The translations under genes were made by a program, and so were the position numbers. A model generated the notes under the pieces. It was not told where the DNA came from. It saw only the letters and a program-made list of their open reading frames with translations, and ran no database searches. This document shows, piece by piece, positions 54,006-62,848 of a stretch of 64,000 nt of DNA (positions are counted from its first letter, which is position 1; every line of letters starts with the position of its first letter). The stretch comes from UBA1275 sp038124025 (GTDB lineage: Bacteria; Bacteroidota; Rhodothermia; Balneolales; Balneolaceae), in the NCBI GenBank assembly GCA_038124025.1, contig JAYPBC010000007.1:1-64000 (forward strand), written 5' to 3'.

Positions 54006-54644
54006 TTAAGGGGTGTTTCCCGTGAGTAAAATTTTTCTACTCTGTCCTGTGTACCCTGTTTTATCATTAACTAATCGTAACTTACTGTTTTGCTGTGTTG
54101 AAGGGGTAATTTCCTGAGGCTGATTAAGGTTAAATTCTGTGGTGCCAGCAAAACGAATAATGTGGTTTTGATCAATCCAGGGAGTTATTTCACTAACACG
54201 TTTACCAGTATTATTATTGTCTGTGCTTTGCCTATTTGAATGAGTAACTGTATTGCTATTATGTTGTTCGGTGACGGATGTGTTTGCTGAAGTTGCATTA
54301 TCAGCATTACTTACTGGGATCCAAGTATTCCAAGCAATTAATACAGTAGCCATAACTAAAAAACTCGCAGCTATTTTGATTGCATGCCGTTGTACTCCCT
54401 GCCAGTTCCATTTATTAGCAGATATGGCGATGGATGCCTCGGCTTGATCAAATATAGCCTCTTTCAAATGTTTTGGTGTAGTAAATGAAGGAATTGTGCT
54501 GGTTTTTTGCCAAGTCTTCTTTAAACTCTCGACTTCGATAAGTAAGTCTTGATCCAACCGAATTCTTTGCTCAAATGAAATTTTTTCAGACGGGTCCATC
54601 TCATCCATTAAAAACCGGATAATGTCTGTTTGATTAACTTGCAT
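54006..54644 (-). CDS. Putative anti-sigma factor, single membrane span
   Basis: Likely partner of the ECF sigma factor upstream. From the ATG at 54644 it has 212 aa and overlaps the sigma stop by 11 bases; an ATG at 54674 in frame is the alternative, with a larger overlap. The N-terminal region (residues 1-60, TDIIRFLMDEMDPSEKISFEQRI) looks like an anti-sigma domain of the kind that contacts region 4. A single hydrophobic span (IKIAASFLVMATVLIAW) follows, then a Thr/Asn/Gln-rich outer part. There is no zinc-binding HxxxCxxC motif. The anti-sigma role rests on topology and coupling. Confidence 0.7.
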   Translation of the reverse strand: MQVNQTDIIRFLMDEMDPSEKISFEQRIRLDQDLLIEVESLKKTWQKTSTIPSFTTPKHLKEAIFDQAEASIAISANKWNWQGVQRHAIKIAASFLVMATVLIAWNTWIPVSNADNATSANTSVTEQHNSNTVTHSNRQSTDNNNTGKRVSEITPWIDQNHIIRFAGTTEFNLNQPQEITPSTQQNSKLRLVNDKTGYTGQSRKILLTGNTP

Positions 54645-55272
54645 GGTTTTGTTCTGATTGTTGTTCTTCTTCAAAGTATTTTCTCAGATTGGTCAGTGCA
54701 TAGCGCATACGTCCTAAAGCCGTATTAATTGAAACACCGGTAATTTCAGCTATCTCCTTAAAGGATAATTCTTCATAATGACGTAGCATGACTACGGCTC
54801 TTTGTTCTTCTGGCAAACGACTTATATGCTTATACATTCTCTTTTTATCCTCATGCTGAATATAGGCTTCTGAGGCATTTAAGGCCCCTTCATCGGCTAC
54901 TCGATGGAAAAAATCGGTATTTTCTTCCCCATCACTACTACTGGATATTTGTACAAACTTTTTGGCCCTTCTCAAATTATCAATGGTCGCATTATGAGCT
55001 ATGCGCATAACCCAAGCAATCCATTTGCCTTCCTCATTGTAGTTTTTTTCCATTTTGGTTATGACCTTGGTAAATGTGTCCTGAAAAAGGTCACTTGCAA
55101 TTTCAGCATTATTAACCATGCTATATATGTAGGAGTAAATTTTAGACTCATACCTATTAAAGAGGGTTTTAAACGCCTCCATATCAGACTCATGACGGTA
55201 TAGGTACACTAACTCTTTATCCGATAAAGAGGAGTGTTTTAGAGTAGGTTGGATAGGTTTATGTGTATTCAT
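54634..55272 (-). CDS. ECF-type RNA polymerase sigma factor
   Basis: A 212-residue group 4 sigma-70 factor. Region 2 includes FNRYESKIYSYIYSMVNNAEIASDLFQDTFTKV and KWIAWVMRIAHNATIDNLRR; region 4 is LPEEQRAVVMLRHYEELSFKEIAEITGVSINTALGRMRYALTNLRK. It is followed by an overlapping membrane protein that looks like its anti-sigma factor, so it should answer an envelope or outside signal. Such factors often control their own operon, but no recognisable autoregulatory promoter was seen. Confidence 0.93.
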   Translation of the reverse strand: MNTHKPIQPTLKHSSLSDKELVYLYRHESDMEAFKTLFNRYESKIYSYIYSMVNNAEIASDLFQDTFTKVITKMEKNYNEEGKWIAWVMRIAHNATIDNLRRAKKFVQISSSSDGEENTDFFHRVADEGALNASEAYIQHEDKKRMYKHISRLPEEQRAVVMLRHYEELSFKEIAEITGVSINTALGRMRYALTNLRKYFEEEQQSEQNHAS

Positions 55273-55324
55273 ACATCAAAAATGATACACATTGACAAAA
55301 AAACTATCACATGAGCATGTGGGG

Positions 55325-57172
55325 TCACTGTTGTTCCATTTTATTAGTGAAATATTCAAGTATGTTATGTGCCTTTGTAGTTCCTATTTCCTCTGCTAAC
55401 GTATGAACCTCTAATTTTCGTATGTTAGAAATTGAACCAAATTTTTTTAGTAGTTGTACTGCTGTTTTTTCACCAATACCGTTGATATTAGTGAGCTCAC
55501 TGCCAATGGTTTGATTGCTCCTTATGTTTCGATGAAACGTGATGGCAAATCGATGTGCTTCATCCCTAACCTGTTGTAATAGCTTGAGAGCTGGAGATGT
55601 TTTAGGAATCATTATGGCGTCTTTGCGACCTGGTAGAAAAACTTCTTCTAACCTTTTAGCCAAGCCTATGATCTCACATTCACCATAAAATCCTATTTCT
55701 TTTAATGCTTTTACAGCGGCACTTAGTTGCCCCTTTCCCCCATCCACTACAATTAAATCAGGAATATGCTCACCACTTTTTTGCACTCTTTTGTATTGTC
55801 TAGTCAAGACTTCTGCCATTGAAGCAAAATCATCCGGTCCGACCACCGTTTTAATGTGAAAGTGTTTGTATTTAGTTTTTCTTGGTTTGGCATCCACAAA
55901 ACACACCATCGAGGCAACGGGGTAGGCACCTTGAAAATTAGAATTATCGAAACAGTGTATCGTACGAGGTAAACGGCTAAGATTTAAAAAATGATGCAAA
56001 TCCGAAACTGCGGCAGGTATTCGACTGCGTTCTCTTTTCTCTAATGCTAGGGCGCGATCGTTGAGATGCAACTTTGCATTGGTCACCGCCATTTTCACCA
56101 ACTTAGCTTTATCTCCACGCTCGGGAACTTTGAAGGGTACTTTTTTAGATTTATGCTCATGCAAATACCTGTGCAGTACTTCTTCATCTATCAATTCATG
56201 ACTCAAATAAACCTCATCCGGTATGGTAATATGATGATCAGAGGTATAATAGTCTTCAATGAAACTCTGGAGCAATTGCGAATGGGTATATCCTTGAACA
56301 GGCTTAATGAAACGATGAAATTTACCCACTAATTTACCCTCGCGAATTTTTAGAAGCACTCCACATGCTTCATTTACTTCACTGTTTTTTTCAACAACAA
56401 ATAAATCTCGGTCTTGTTCGGTTTCTGTCACCATTTTCATTCGCTCACTGTATCTAATTACCGCCTGTAAACTATCACGAAAGTAGGCTGCCTGCTCAAA
56501 AGCCATAGCTTTAGCTGCTATGTCCATTTCTTCTTTTAGTTCTCGAATGAGCACACTGGTCTTACCGTTTATAAGCTTTGTAACTTTATTGATACTAGAT
56601 TGATAGATTGAGAGTGACCATTGAGCCGAACAACTCCCAAGGTAATCATCAAAACAGCTATGCCATTTAGGCGTATTTTTTGTCTTATCTAACGTCTTAA
56701 TCGAAACAGCGCAGGTACATAAGCCAAAGGCTTTTCGAATAACTTCTAACATTCTCTTCATCCCGTTGACACTATCATATGGACCATAATACTGACTCCC
56801 ATCTTTAATGACCGTTCTGGTAGGAAATACTCTTGGACGCTCCTCATTGGTGATACAGATATAGGGGTAGGTTTTATCATCCCTCAGAAGCACGTTATAT
56901 CGTGGCTGATTTTGTTTAATTAAATTGTTTTCGAGAATAAGTGCTTCTGCTTCTGAGTCGGTCACAATAACTTCTAGATCCGCAATTTTCCGAACCATTG
57001 TCTGAATTCGACCAGATTGAATACTTCGTTCTTGAAAATACGAACGTACCCTATTTCTAAGCTTCTTTGCCTTACCTACGTATAAAATACTACCTCTCGT
57101 GTCTCTATATATATACACGCCGGGTTCTAATGGCAGGTTAGCTATTTTTTCTTTTATGGTATTGGATTCCAT
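55325..57172 (-). CDS. uvrC: Excinuclease ABC subunit C
   Basis: Makes both incisions of nucleotide excision repair after UvrAB. The 615 aa include the GIY-YIG nuclease (PGVYIYRDTRGSILYVGKAKKLRNRVRSYF), the UvrB-binding helix (LKEEMDIAAKAMAFEQAAYFRDSL), the RNase-H-like nuclease (CFDNSNFQGAYPVASMVCF, LIVVDGGKGQLSAA) and a C-terminal helix-hairpin-helix (NINGIGEKTAVQLLKKFGSI). A Cys-rich patch at about 150-175 (FGLCTCAVSI, CFDDYLGSC) resembles the Fe-S/zinc cysteine region reported for UvrC. It is divergent from the DUF3311 gene. Confidence 0.97.
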   Translation of the reverse strand: MESNTIKEKIANLPLEPGVYIYRDTRGSILYVGKAKKLRNRVRSYFQERSIQSGRIQTMVRKIADLEVIVTDSEAEALILENNLIKQNQPRYNVLLRDDKTYPYICITNEERPRVFPTRTVIKDGSQYYGPYDSVNGMKRMLEVIRKAFGLCTCAVSIKTLDKTKNTPKWHSCFDDYLGSCSAQWSLSIYQSSINKVTKLINGKTSVLIRELKEEMDIAAKAMAFEQAAYFRDSLQAVIRYSERMKMVTETEQDRDLFVVEKNSEVNEACGVLLKIREGKLVGKFHRFIKPVQGYTHSQLLQSFIEDYYTSDHHITIPDEVYLSHELIDEEVLHRYLHEHKSKKVPFKVPERGDKAKLVKMAVTNAKLHLNDRALALEKRERSRIPAAVSDLHHFLNLSRLPRTIHCFDNSNFQGAYPVASMVCFVDAKPRKTKYKHFHIKTVVGPDDFASMAEVLTRQYKRVQKSGEHIPDLIVVDGGKGQLSAAVKALKEIGFYGECEIIGLAKRLEEVFLPGRKDAIMIPKTSPALKLLQQVRDEAHRFAITFHRNIRSNQTIGSELTNINGIGEKTAVQLLKKFGSISNIRKLEVHTLAEEIGTTKAHNILEYFTNKMEQQ

Positions 57173-57252
57173 AGTTGGAACTTAAGGAATTTGTTCTATT
57201 TTCGAGCTAATCATATTATCAATACCCATATTTTAGCTCAACCAAGCTTATT

Positions 57253-57588
57253 ATGAATTCAAAAAAGCAACTCGGGTTAGTATATTCCGTGAAAGAACCA
57301 AAAAAAAAGTCGGTAATACAGTGGTTTGTTGTATTTTTGGTATTGATTCAACTCTCTTTGATATGGCCAATCTATCCTCTAGTTGGATCAATTGAGCCTG
57401 TAGTATTTGGAATGCCTTTTTCGATTGTATGGGTCTTGTTCTGCCTATCATTAAGTTTTTCAGGGCTTTTAGCCTTTTTTATATGGGAGAATCAGAAATA
57501 TGAATCTACAGATGATGCCATCCTGAGTAAAAGCCTAGCAAATGAACAAGCAAACCCTAAGCTCAGCTCTAGAAGTCAAGACTCATGA
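57253..57588 (+). CDS. DUF3311-like small membrane protein
   Basis: A 111-residue protein with two membrane segments (about 21-45 and 58-82): FVVFLVLIQLSLIWPIYPLV, then EPVVFGMPFSIVWVLFCLSLSFSGLLAFF. The Pro-rich loop and VVFGMPFSIVW pattern match DUF3311 partners of sodium-solute symporters. Its stop overlaps the symporter start by four bases, so it is probably an accessory subunit. Confidence 0.75.
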   Translation: MNSKKQLGLVYSVKEPKKKSVIQWFVVFLVLIQLSLIWPIYPLVGSIEPVVFGMPFSIVWVLFCLSLSFSGLLAFFIWENQKYESTDDAILSKSLANEQANPKLSSRSQDS

Positions 57589-59063
57589 ATGATACATGGA
57601 TTATAGTAGGCATTTCATTGGGCTATCTTCTTCTTAGCTTGGTGATGGGAATTGTGCCTGGATTAAAGGTTAGTAAGAGCTCTGAAGGCTACGTTGCGGG
57701 TGACCGCTCGATGAATCTACTACTTCTGTATTTTGTATTAGGAGCCTCCATCTTTTCTTCCTTTGCGTTTCTAGGAGGACCAGGATGGGCCTACTCTAGA
57801 GGTGTTGCTGCTTTGTATATTATCGCCTACGGAACATTGGGAATGGTACCCCTCTATTTTTTTGGTCCAAGAGCACGTAGAATGGGCGTCAAATATGGCT
57901 ATCTTACTCAGGCTGAATTACTCTCAGAACGCTATCAAAGTCCTTTTTTGTCCATACTTCTTGCCATACTTACGGTAGTAGTACTCATCCCTTATTTGAC
58001 TCTCCAAATGAAAGGTGCTGGATTGGTACTCAATACCATTAGCGACGGACAAATACCTTACTGGCTTGGCGCAGCCATGGCTTATGGGGTAGTTCTATTG
58101 TATGTTTTTTTTAGTGGTGTTATGGGGGTTGGTTGGACCAATACCTTTCAAGGTATTTTTATGTTAAGTATTGCTTGGTTTTTAGGTTTGTACCTACCCA
58201 ACGAATTGCATGGTGGAATTGGACCAATGTTTGAAGCCATTCAACAAGAGGGTTTGGGAAATATGCTGCAAGCACCAGGTCTACAAAGTGACGGAAGCAC
58301 TTGGTCCTGGGCCGGATTTAGCTCAGCAGTTTTGATATCGGCTATTGGATTTTCAATGTGGCCGCATTTTTTCATGAAAACATTTGCTGCTAAAGACGAT
58401 CGAACCATGAAATTGACCGTGGTATTATACCCCACCTTTCAGCTATTCTTATTACCCATATTATTTATCGGCTTTTCAGCTATACTGAGCTTTCCTGGGA
58501 TAGAACCAGCGGATACTATTTTGCCTCATGTGCTCAGAAATATGGATTTACCCGTTGTATTAGTAGGTCTAGTCTGCGCCGGTACCCTTGCCGCTTCAAT
58601 GAGTTCAGGTGATGCAATACTGCATGCGGCTGGGGCTGTGCTTGTCAGAGATGGTCTTCGTAAACTTCCACCACTCAAGATTAGTTTGAACCGAGGAAAT
58701 GTTGAACGAAAGGTGATACAACTTAGTATTTTAATCATAAGTGTCCTTGCTTATTATTTTGCAGTTATCTCTTCCACCGACATCGTTAGTTTATTACTTG
58801 GTGCTTATGGCGGGGTAGCTCAACTATTTCCATTAGTCTTTGCAATGTTTTATTGGCCTTCTGCCACTCGAATTGGTGCGCTTACAGCTATAGTTAGTGG
58901 TATAATTGCTACGCTAGTTTTTCTTTTTTGGCCGGAATTTAAACCTTGGGATATTCATGAAGGCATTTATGGTCTCATTGTAAACATTTTTAGTTTAATA
59001 ACAGTAAGCCTGCTTACCCAAAAAACTGAGGCTTCTATTGTAGAAAAATTTACGCATGCCTAA
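57585..59063 (+). CDS. Sodium:solute symporter family protein
   Basis: A 492-residue secondary transporter with about 13 membrane helices, of the SSS family (LeuT fold). Seen are SEGYVAGDRSMNLLLLYFVLGASIFSSFAFLGGPGWAYSRGVAALY, the ARRMGVKYGYLTQAELLSERYQS loop, and the sodium-site-like GTLAASMSSGDAILHAAGAVLVRD. The substrate cannot be named; pairing with DUF3311 resembles uncharacterised YhjB-type transporters, and organic acids or similar are plausible. It is followed 15 bases later by the pseudouridine synthase gene. Confidence 0.9.
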   Translation: MNDTWIIVGISLGYLLLSLVMGIVPGLKVSKSSEGYVAGDRSMNLLLLYFVLGASIFSSFAFLGGPGWAYSRGVAALYIIAYGTLGMVPLYFFGPRARRMGVKYGYLTQAELLSERYQSPFLSILLAILTVVVLIPYLTLQMKGAGLVLNTISDGQIPYWLGAAMAYGVVLLYVFFSGVMGVGWTNTFQGIFMLSIAWFLGLYLPNELHGGIGPMFEAIQQEGLGNMLQAPGLQSDGSTWSWAGFSSAVLISAIGFSMWPHFFMKTFAAKDDRTMKLTVVLYPTFQLFLLPILFIGFSAILSFPGIEPADTILPHVLRNMDLPVVLVGLVCAGTLAASMSSGDAILHAAGAVLVRDGLRKLPPLKISLNRGNVERKVIQLSILIISVLAYYFAVISSTDIVSLLLGAYGGVAQLFPLVFAMFYWPSATRIGALTAIVSGIIATLVFLFWPEFKPWDIHEGIYGLIVNIFSLITVSLLTQKTEASIVEKFTHA

Positions 59064-59078
59064 TTCATATCTTATTCA

Positions 59079-59816
59079 ATGAAATCAAAGCGAATTGCAA
59101 GGGGAAGGTACCAATCCACCAGTAAAAAATGGACTGGCACCAAACCGAATATTGAAATTGTTTATGAGGATAATCATCTGCTCATTGTTGACAAGCCTGC
59201 AGGATTATTATCGCAAGCTGATAAAACCAAGCATACCGATGTAACCTATTTGTGCAAGCAATATTTAAAAAAAGAATACAACAAACCAGGGAATGTCTAT
59301 TTAGGTTTAACACACCGGCTAGACCGGCCTGTAACCGGACTTATGGTTCTCGCTAAAACTTCGAAGGCTGCCTCACGCATTTCCAAGCTCATACGAGAGC
59401 ATCAGTTAAAAAAAACGTATTGGGCCATTGTGCATGGTCGCACCCCTTTAGAAGCAAGCTATGAACACTTTCTCAAAAAAGATTCAAAAACCAACAAAAC
59501 CAAAGCCTATAGCTCCAAAAAACCAGGTGCAAAACCTGCGGTTTTAAGTTATACCACCCTAAAACAGAATGCCCATTATAGTCTCATTGAAGTAGACTTA
59601 ATTACTGGAAAACCACATCAAATTCGTGTTCAACTTAGCAAAATGGGCTTTCCCATTTGGGGTGATTACAAATATGGAGAAGAGGATACCGGCCCGGGCA
59701 AATCACTTGCGCTCAGGTCCTATGCTTTAGCCTTCGAGCATCCAGTCAAAAAAGAATTAATGCATATCAAAGCAGAGATACCTTCCCAACAACCATGGAA
59801 TTTATTTGACTACTAA
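59079..59816 (+). CDS. RluA-family pseudouridine synthase
   Basis: Isomerises uridine to pseudouridine in rRNA or tRNA. The 245 aa start with a basic tail (MKSKRIARGRYQSTSKKW) and lack an S4 domain. The catalytic domain shows VYEDNHLLIVDKPAGLLSQ, the active-site Asp in LGLTHRLDRPVTGLMVLAK, KTYWAIVHG and GKPHQIRVQLSKMGFPIWGDYKYG. The short form without S4 resembles the RluA/TruC group; the target base cannot be assigned. Confidence 0.9.
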   Translation: MKSKRIARGRYQSTSKKWTGTKPNIEIVYEDNHLLIVDKPAGLLSQADKTKHTDVTYLCKQYLKKEYNKPGNVYLGLTHRLDRPVTGLMVLAKTSKAASRISKLIREHQLKKTYWAIVHGRTPLEASYEHFLKKDSKTNKTKAYSSKKPGAKPAVLSYTTLKQNAHYSLIEVDLITGKPHQIRVQLSKMGFPIWGDYKYGEEDTGPGKSLALRSYALAFEHPVKKELMHIKAEIPSQQPWNLFDY

Positions 59817-59898
59817 TGTACTATAAGCCAAAAAGTGTCTGAAAATTATACTGTTAAGTAGATTAAGTCATCATTAGGATTGAGGAATCATCGCAGTT

Positions 59899-60855
59899 AT
59901 GTTAATTGCATCTAAAACAGCCTTTAATGTGTATTACAAGTTTAATACCTTAAGAAAATATCCTGCAATTGCTCCACTCTTCCCTGCCAAGCTCCACGCT
60001 TTCTATGATCAAACTGAAACGAAGTTAAATCGTATTGGCCGCTTATTAAAGCCAACTGAATTCATTAACAAGCTTAATACAGATGTAGTTCAAGATAGAA
60101 AAAACCACAAAAACTCATGGAATGCAGCGTGGATTTCCTACTTGTTAGAACTTGACGAATGGCTATTGAAAGGTGATTTACATCATATAATTTTTAGAAA
60201 ATTAGCTTTACTAAAGGTTGTAAATGCTCGTTTAATACATGCACATTCCAAGCTTACACAACTAGTCATCATTGGGTGTGGACTTGATCATCTAGGCTGG
60301 CTTTTTTCAGATACCTGTACCTGCTTTGAATTAGATATTAAACCCATGATTAGCTTTAAAAAGAATCTTTTGCCAACACAATACCAAAGGGTACATTTTA
60401 TTGACTTTAATGCAATTCAGGATTCACTAGAGCAGTGCTTAACAAAACACCCTACATTTAATTCGAATGAGGCATGCTTGTTTATTACTGAAGGATTTAT
60501 CGATTATATACCCAGAGAAATTCTAGCTTCCATGATATCACAAATAAAACGCATTCATCCAGGAAATGAGTGGTTAAGCACCCATTTTAATCGTAATTCA
60601 TTAAGCCGTACACATCGTTTCTTTTTCGAGCTTGGCGTACAAATAGCCAATGAACCATTGCAAGCCAATCTGACAAAAGAACAAATTGTAACAATGGGAC
60701 TCGTTAATGGGTTTGAGCTTAATAATCAATGGACTGAGTTATCGCAACTGGTGGATGAAAAGTACGCTCATAGTGAGGCAATGCTAAGTAGGGTTGAAAA
60801 GAAAGTCTTATTAGGAAAAAATATGAAGGGGTGTTCCGTATTGTATTTCACCTAA
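59899..60855 (+). CDS. LCM-family (PPM1-like) SAM-dependent methyltransferase
   Basis: A 318-residue class I methyltransferase of the leucine carboxyl methyltransferase type. The SAM motif LVIIGCGLDHLGWLF is followed by CFELDIKPMISFKKNLL, HFIDFNAIQD and the family block ACLFITEGFIDYIPREILASMI. In bacteria such enzymes methylate small molecules, often carboxyl or hydroxyl groups; the substrate is unknown. It sits 180 bases before blh on the same strand, but a link to retinal or carotenoid metabolism is only positional. Its stop lies in an imperfect 31-base tandem duplication (60826-60887). Confidence 0.75.
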   Translation: MLIASKTAFNVYYKFNTLRKYPAIAPLFPAKLHAFYDQTETKLNRIGRLLKPTEFINKLNTDVVQDRKNHKNSWNAAWISYLLELDEWLLKGDLHHIIFRKLALLKVVNARLIHAHSKLTQLVIIGCGLDHLGWLFSDTCTCFELDIKPMISFKKNLLPTQYQRVHFIDFNAIQDSLEQCLTKHPTFNSNEACLFITEGFIDYIPREILASMISQIKRIHPGNEWLSTHFNRNSLSRTHRFFFELGVQIANEPLQANLTKEQIVTMGLVNGFELNNQWTELSQLVDEKYAHSEAMLSRVEKKVLLGKNMKGCSVLYFT

Positions 60856-60887
60856 AGAGGTGTGTTCTGTATTGCATTCCAACTAAA
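60826..60887 (+). repeat. Imperfect 31-base tandem duplication at a stop codon
   Basis: The segment starting GTGTTCCGTATTGTATT at 60831 recurs as GTGTTCTGTATTGCATT at 60862, 17 of 20 bases identical. The flanking AAGGGG and CACCTAAA also match AAGAGG and AACTAAA. The first copy encodes the methyltransferase C-terminus and its TAA (60853-60855); the second is shifted out of frame and non-coding. It looks like an old local duplication. Confidence 0.7.
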
Positions 60888-61035
60888 CAAATCTAGAAAT
60901 AATAATTAATTGGGATGATAATTAATACCCAATCGTCTTAACCAAAGACTTTAATTCATATAACATTCTAGCCACCTTGGTTTTCAACAACCGATTAGTA
61001 ATATTAACGGCAAACCTTAGAACAAACATTATATT

Positions 61036-61986
61036 ATGACGACACAGGCTAAAACCAACAACGAAATTATTCAATTACAGGTATTTGTTGGCCTAGCAAT
61101 CATTGGCCTTAATTTTTTTCTCTACGATTGGTTTGAAAGCATACGTTACTATGCACTTGCTGCCTCCGTTTTAATTATTGGTATGCCTCATGGCGCATTA
61201 GATCATAAAATCTATTTTAAAGCTCTGCATAAAGAAGAGACGCTGAAGACTCAGGTAGTATTTTATGCGGGTTATCTATTAGTAGTGGCCGTGTATGCTT
61301 GGCTCTGGTATGTGCAACCGTTTATTGGCTTTGTGCTCTTCATGCTATTCACACTTTATCATTTTGGGCAATCAGATACAGAGCGCTTACCATTAAGTGG
61401 AGTACTAAAACAGTTATTTATTGTAGCTAGAGGATTAAGTATCGCCGGACTCATTTTATTCGGAAGTGATCCTTTCTATACCTCTAGAATTGTAGAATCG
61501 GTTACAGGTATCTCACTTATTTCAGTAATATACAATTTTACTACTGCCGAAGACTTACGGTTATTTTTTGCTTTATTATACCCTAGTATATTTTTATTGG
61601 GGAGTATATTTTCTAAACAGGTACCCTTGAAAAGCTGGCTCAGTATTGATGCACTCGTAGTACCAGCCCTTTTTTCACTGGTCGATCCTATCTTTGCATT
61701 TGCACTATACTTTGGTCTATGGCATGGATACAATCATACTAAAACTATGTTGGATTTTTTAAACAGCAAGGATCAACAAATTGGTTTTATATGGTTTTAT
61801 AAGGAAACGGCCTTGTTCTCAGCGATCTCCTATATAGGGCTCATCTTAATCTATTTTCTGGTTGAAGCATTTGGCGATGAAGCTTTACTTGTTGCCATAT
61901 TATTTACGCTGATTAGTGTCATAACATTGCCACATATGCTAGTTGTTGAACAGATGTATCGGGCATTTGATAAGGAAAAAGAATAG
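61036..61986 (+). CDS. blh: Brp/Blh-type beta-carotene 15,15'-dioxygenase
   Basis: Cleaves beta-carotene centrally to two molecules of retinal, the rhodopsin chromophore. The 316-residue membrane protein has about eight to nine helices and the family's histidine motifs: GMPHGALDHKIYF (His52, Asp56, His57), TLYHFGQSDTE and LWHGYNHTKTM, thought to hold the active-site iron. It is convergent with the rhodopsin gene and shares a bidirectional terminator with it, rather than forming an operon with it as in many proteorhodopsin bacteria. Lycopene cyclase, which makes its substrate, is at 18976. Confidence 0.93.
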   Translation: MTTQAKTNNEIIQLQVFVGLAIIGLNFFLYDWFESIRYYALAASVLIIGMPHGALDHKIYFKALHKEETLKTQVVFYAGYLLVVAVYAWLWYVQPFIGFVLFMLFTLYHFGQSDTERLPLSGVLKQLFIVARGLSIAGLILFGSDPFYTSRIVESVTGISLISVIYNFTTAEDLRLFFALLYPSIFLLGSIFSKQVPLKSWLSIDALVVPALFSLVDPIFAFALYFGLWHGYNHTKTMLDFLNSKDQQIGFIWFYKETALFSAISYIGLILIYFLVEAFGDEALLVAILFTLISVITLPHMLVVEQMYRAFDKEKE

Positions 61987-62026
61987 TACTCAACATTTTC
62001 ATTTAAACTGATATTAAACTAACGGT

Positions 62027-62064
62027 AAAAAAAAAGCCTCATCAATTGATGAGGCTTAAAAAAA
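62027..62064. terminator. Bidirectional terminator between blh and rhodopsin
   Basis: AAGCCTCATCAA and TTGATGAGGCTT (62034-62057) form a perfect 24-base palindrome, in practice an 8- to 10-bp stem with an AATT tip. It has A-runs on the left (62027-62035) and right (62058 on), so each strand shows a stem followed by T. It should stop transcription of both convergent genes. Confidence 0.92.
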
Positions 62065-62081
62065 TCAATTTTAACTGATTT

Positions 62082-62843
62082 TTATGCCATTGCGTATCCT
62101 TCTTCGTCTGACTTGGCTTTTGCAATAGCATATATTAAACATCCGTATCCAGCTTTAGCAGCTACATCTGCAATAGTGTAACCTACTTGAATTGATACAA
62201 TGCCTGATCCAGCATCCATAAACATTGGTAGCATGTAGACTATTGGGTAGTAACCCCAAGTAAAGATTAATAAAAGTCTAATGTTTCTAAAAAGAACCTT
62301 TACGTGACCTTCTTTGTCTGCCATAGCTATTGTAACTTCATTCCAAAGTACCCAAACAATGTAAACAAATGGTAATGTGCTTAAAAAGCCCCAAAGTCCT
62401 CTATGTCCCATTAATTCATAGTTACCACCTGTCTCACCTATATATCCTGCAATTAGCATTGCTACAGTAGCAACTACTGTATTGAACATAAGCTTTTCTT
62501 TCTTTTCGCCTGTAAGACTACATAAAAGTAGTAGTTCTACCACCAAAAGAGGTACAGTTAATAACCAGTCCATGTAACGATATGCATCGTTAAATGGTTT
62601 TCCAGAAGCTACATAATTACCACCTTCTAATACGTAGGCAGCTTCCCATGAGCCGAATATTCTAAAATAATGATATGCAGCGATCCCCACTACTATTGTT
62701 GAAAAAACAACTGATAGTCTGTATTGTGGAGCAACTCTGTCTTTGGCTAGCATAAAAAATAGTCCTGAAAAGACCATAGAAGCTATACAAAATGATAACA
62801 TATTGTAGACTAGAGAGTATTGATCTACTGTCAATGTTTCCAT
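62082..62843 (-). CDS. Green-tuned proton-pumping rhodopsin (proteo-/xanthorhodopsin type)
   Basis: A light-driven outward proton pump, 253 aa, seven membrane helices. Helix C reads RYMDWLLTVPLLVVE: Asp92 (proton acceptor), Thr96 and Glu103 (donor) make the DTE motif of proton pumps. Leu100 at the spectral-tuning site predicts green absorption. Arg89, His58 (the His that pairs with the acceptor Asp in proteorhodopsin), and Asp226 with retinal-binding Lys230 are all present. In helix E the stretch RGLWGFLSTLPFVY, with glycines 149 and 152, resembles xanthorhodopsin/Gloeobacter rhodopsin. In those proteins a Gly opens a side window for a carotenoid antenna; this is inference. A good GGAG ribosome site and a TAAATTTG promoter element precede it. 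Confidence 0.95.
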   Translation of the reverse strand: METLTVDQYSLVYNMLSFCIASMVFSGLFFMLAKDRVAPQYRLSVVFSTIVVGIAAYHYFRIFGSWEAAYVLEGGNYVASGKPFNDAYRYMDWLLTVPLLVVELLLLCSLTGEKKEKLMFNTVVATVAMLIAGYIGETGGNYELMGHRGLWGFLSTLPFVYIVWVLWNEVTIAMADKEGHVKVLFRNIRLLLIFTWGYYPIVYMLPMFMDAGSGIVSIQVGYTIADVAAKAGYGCLIYAIAKAKSDEEGYAMA

Positions 62844-62848
62844 TAATT

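Noticed and set aside
54014..54029. TGTTTCCCGTGAGTAA as a parS variant close to parA
   Set aside because: Four mismatches, not palindromic, and inside the coding end of the anti-sigma gene.
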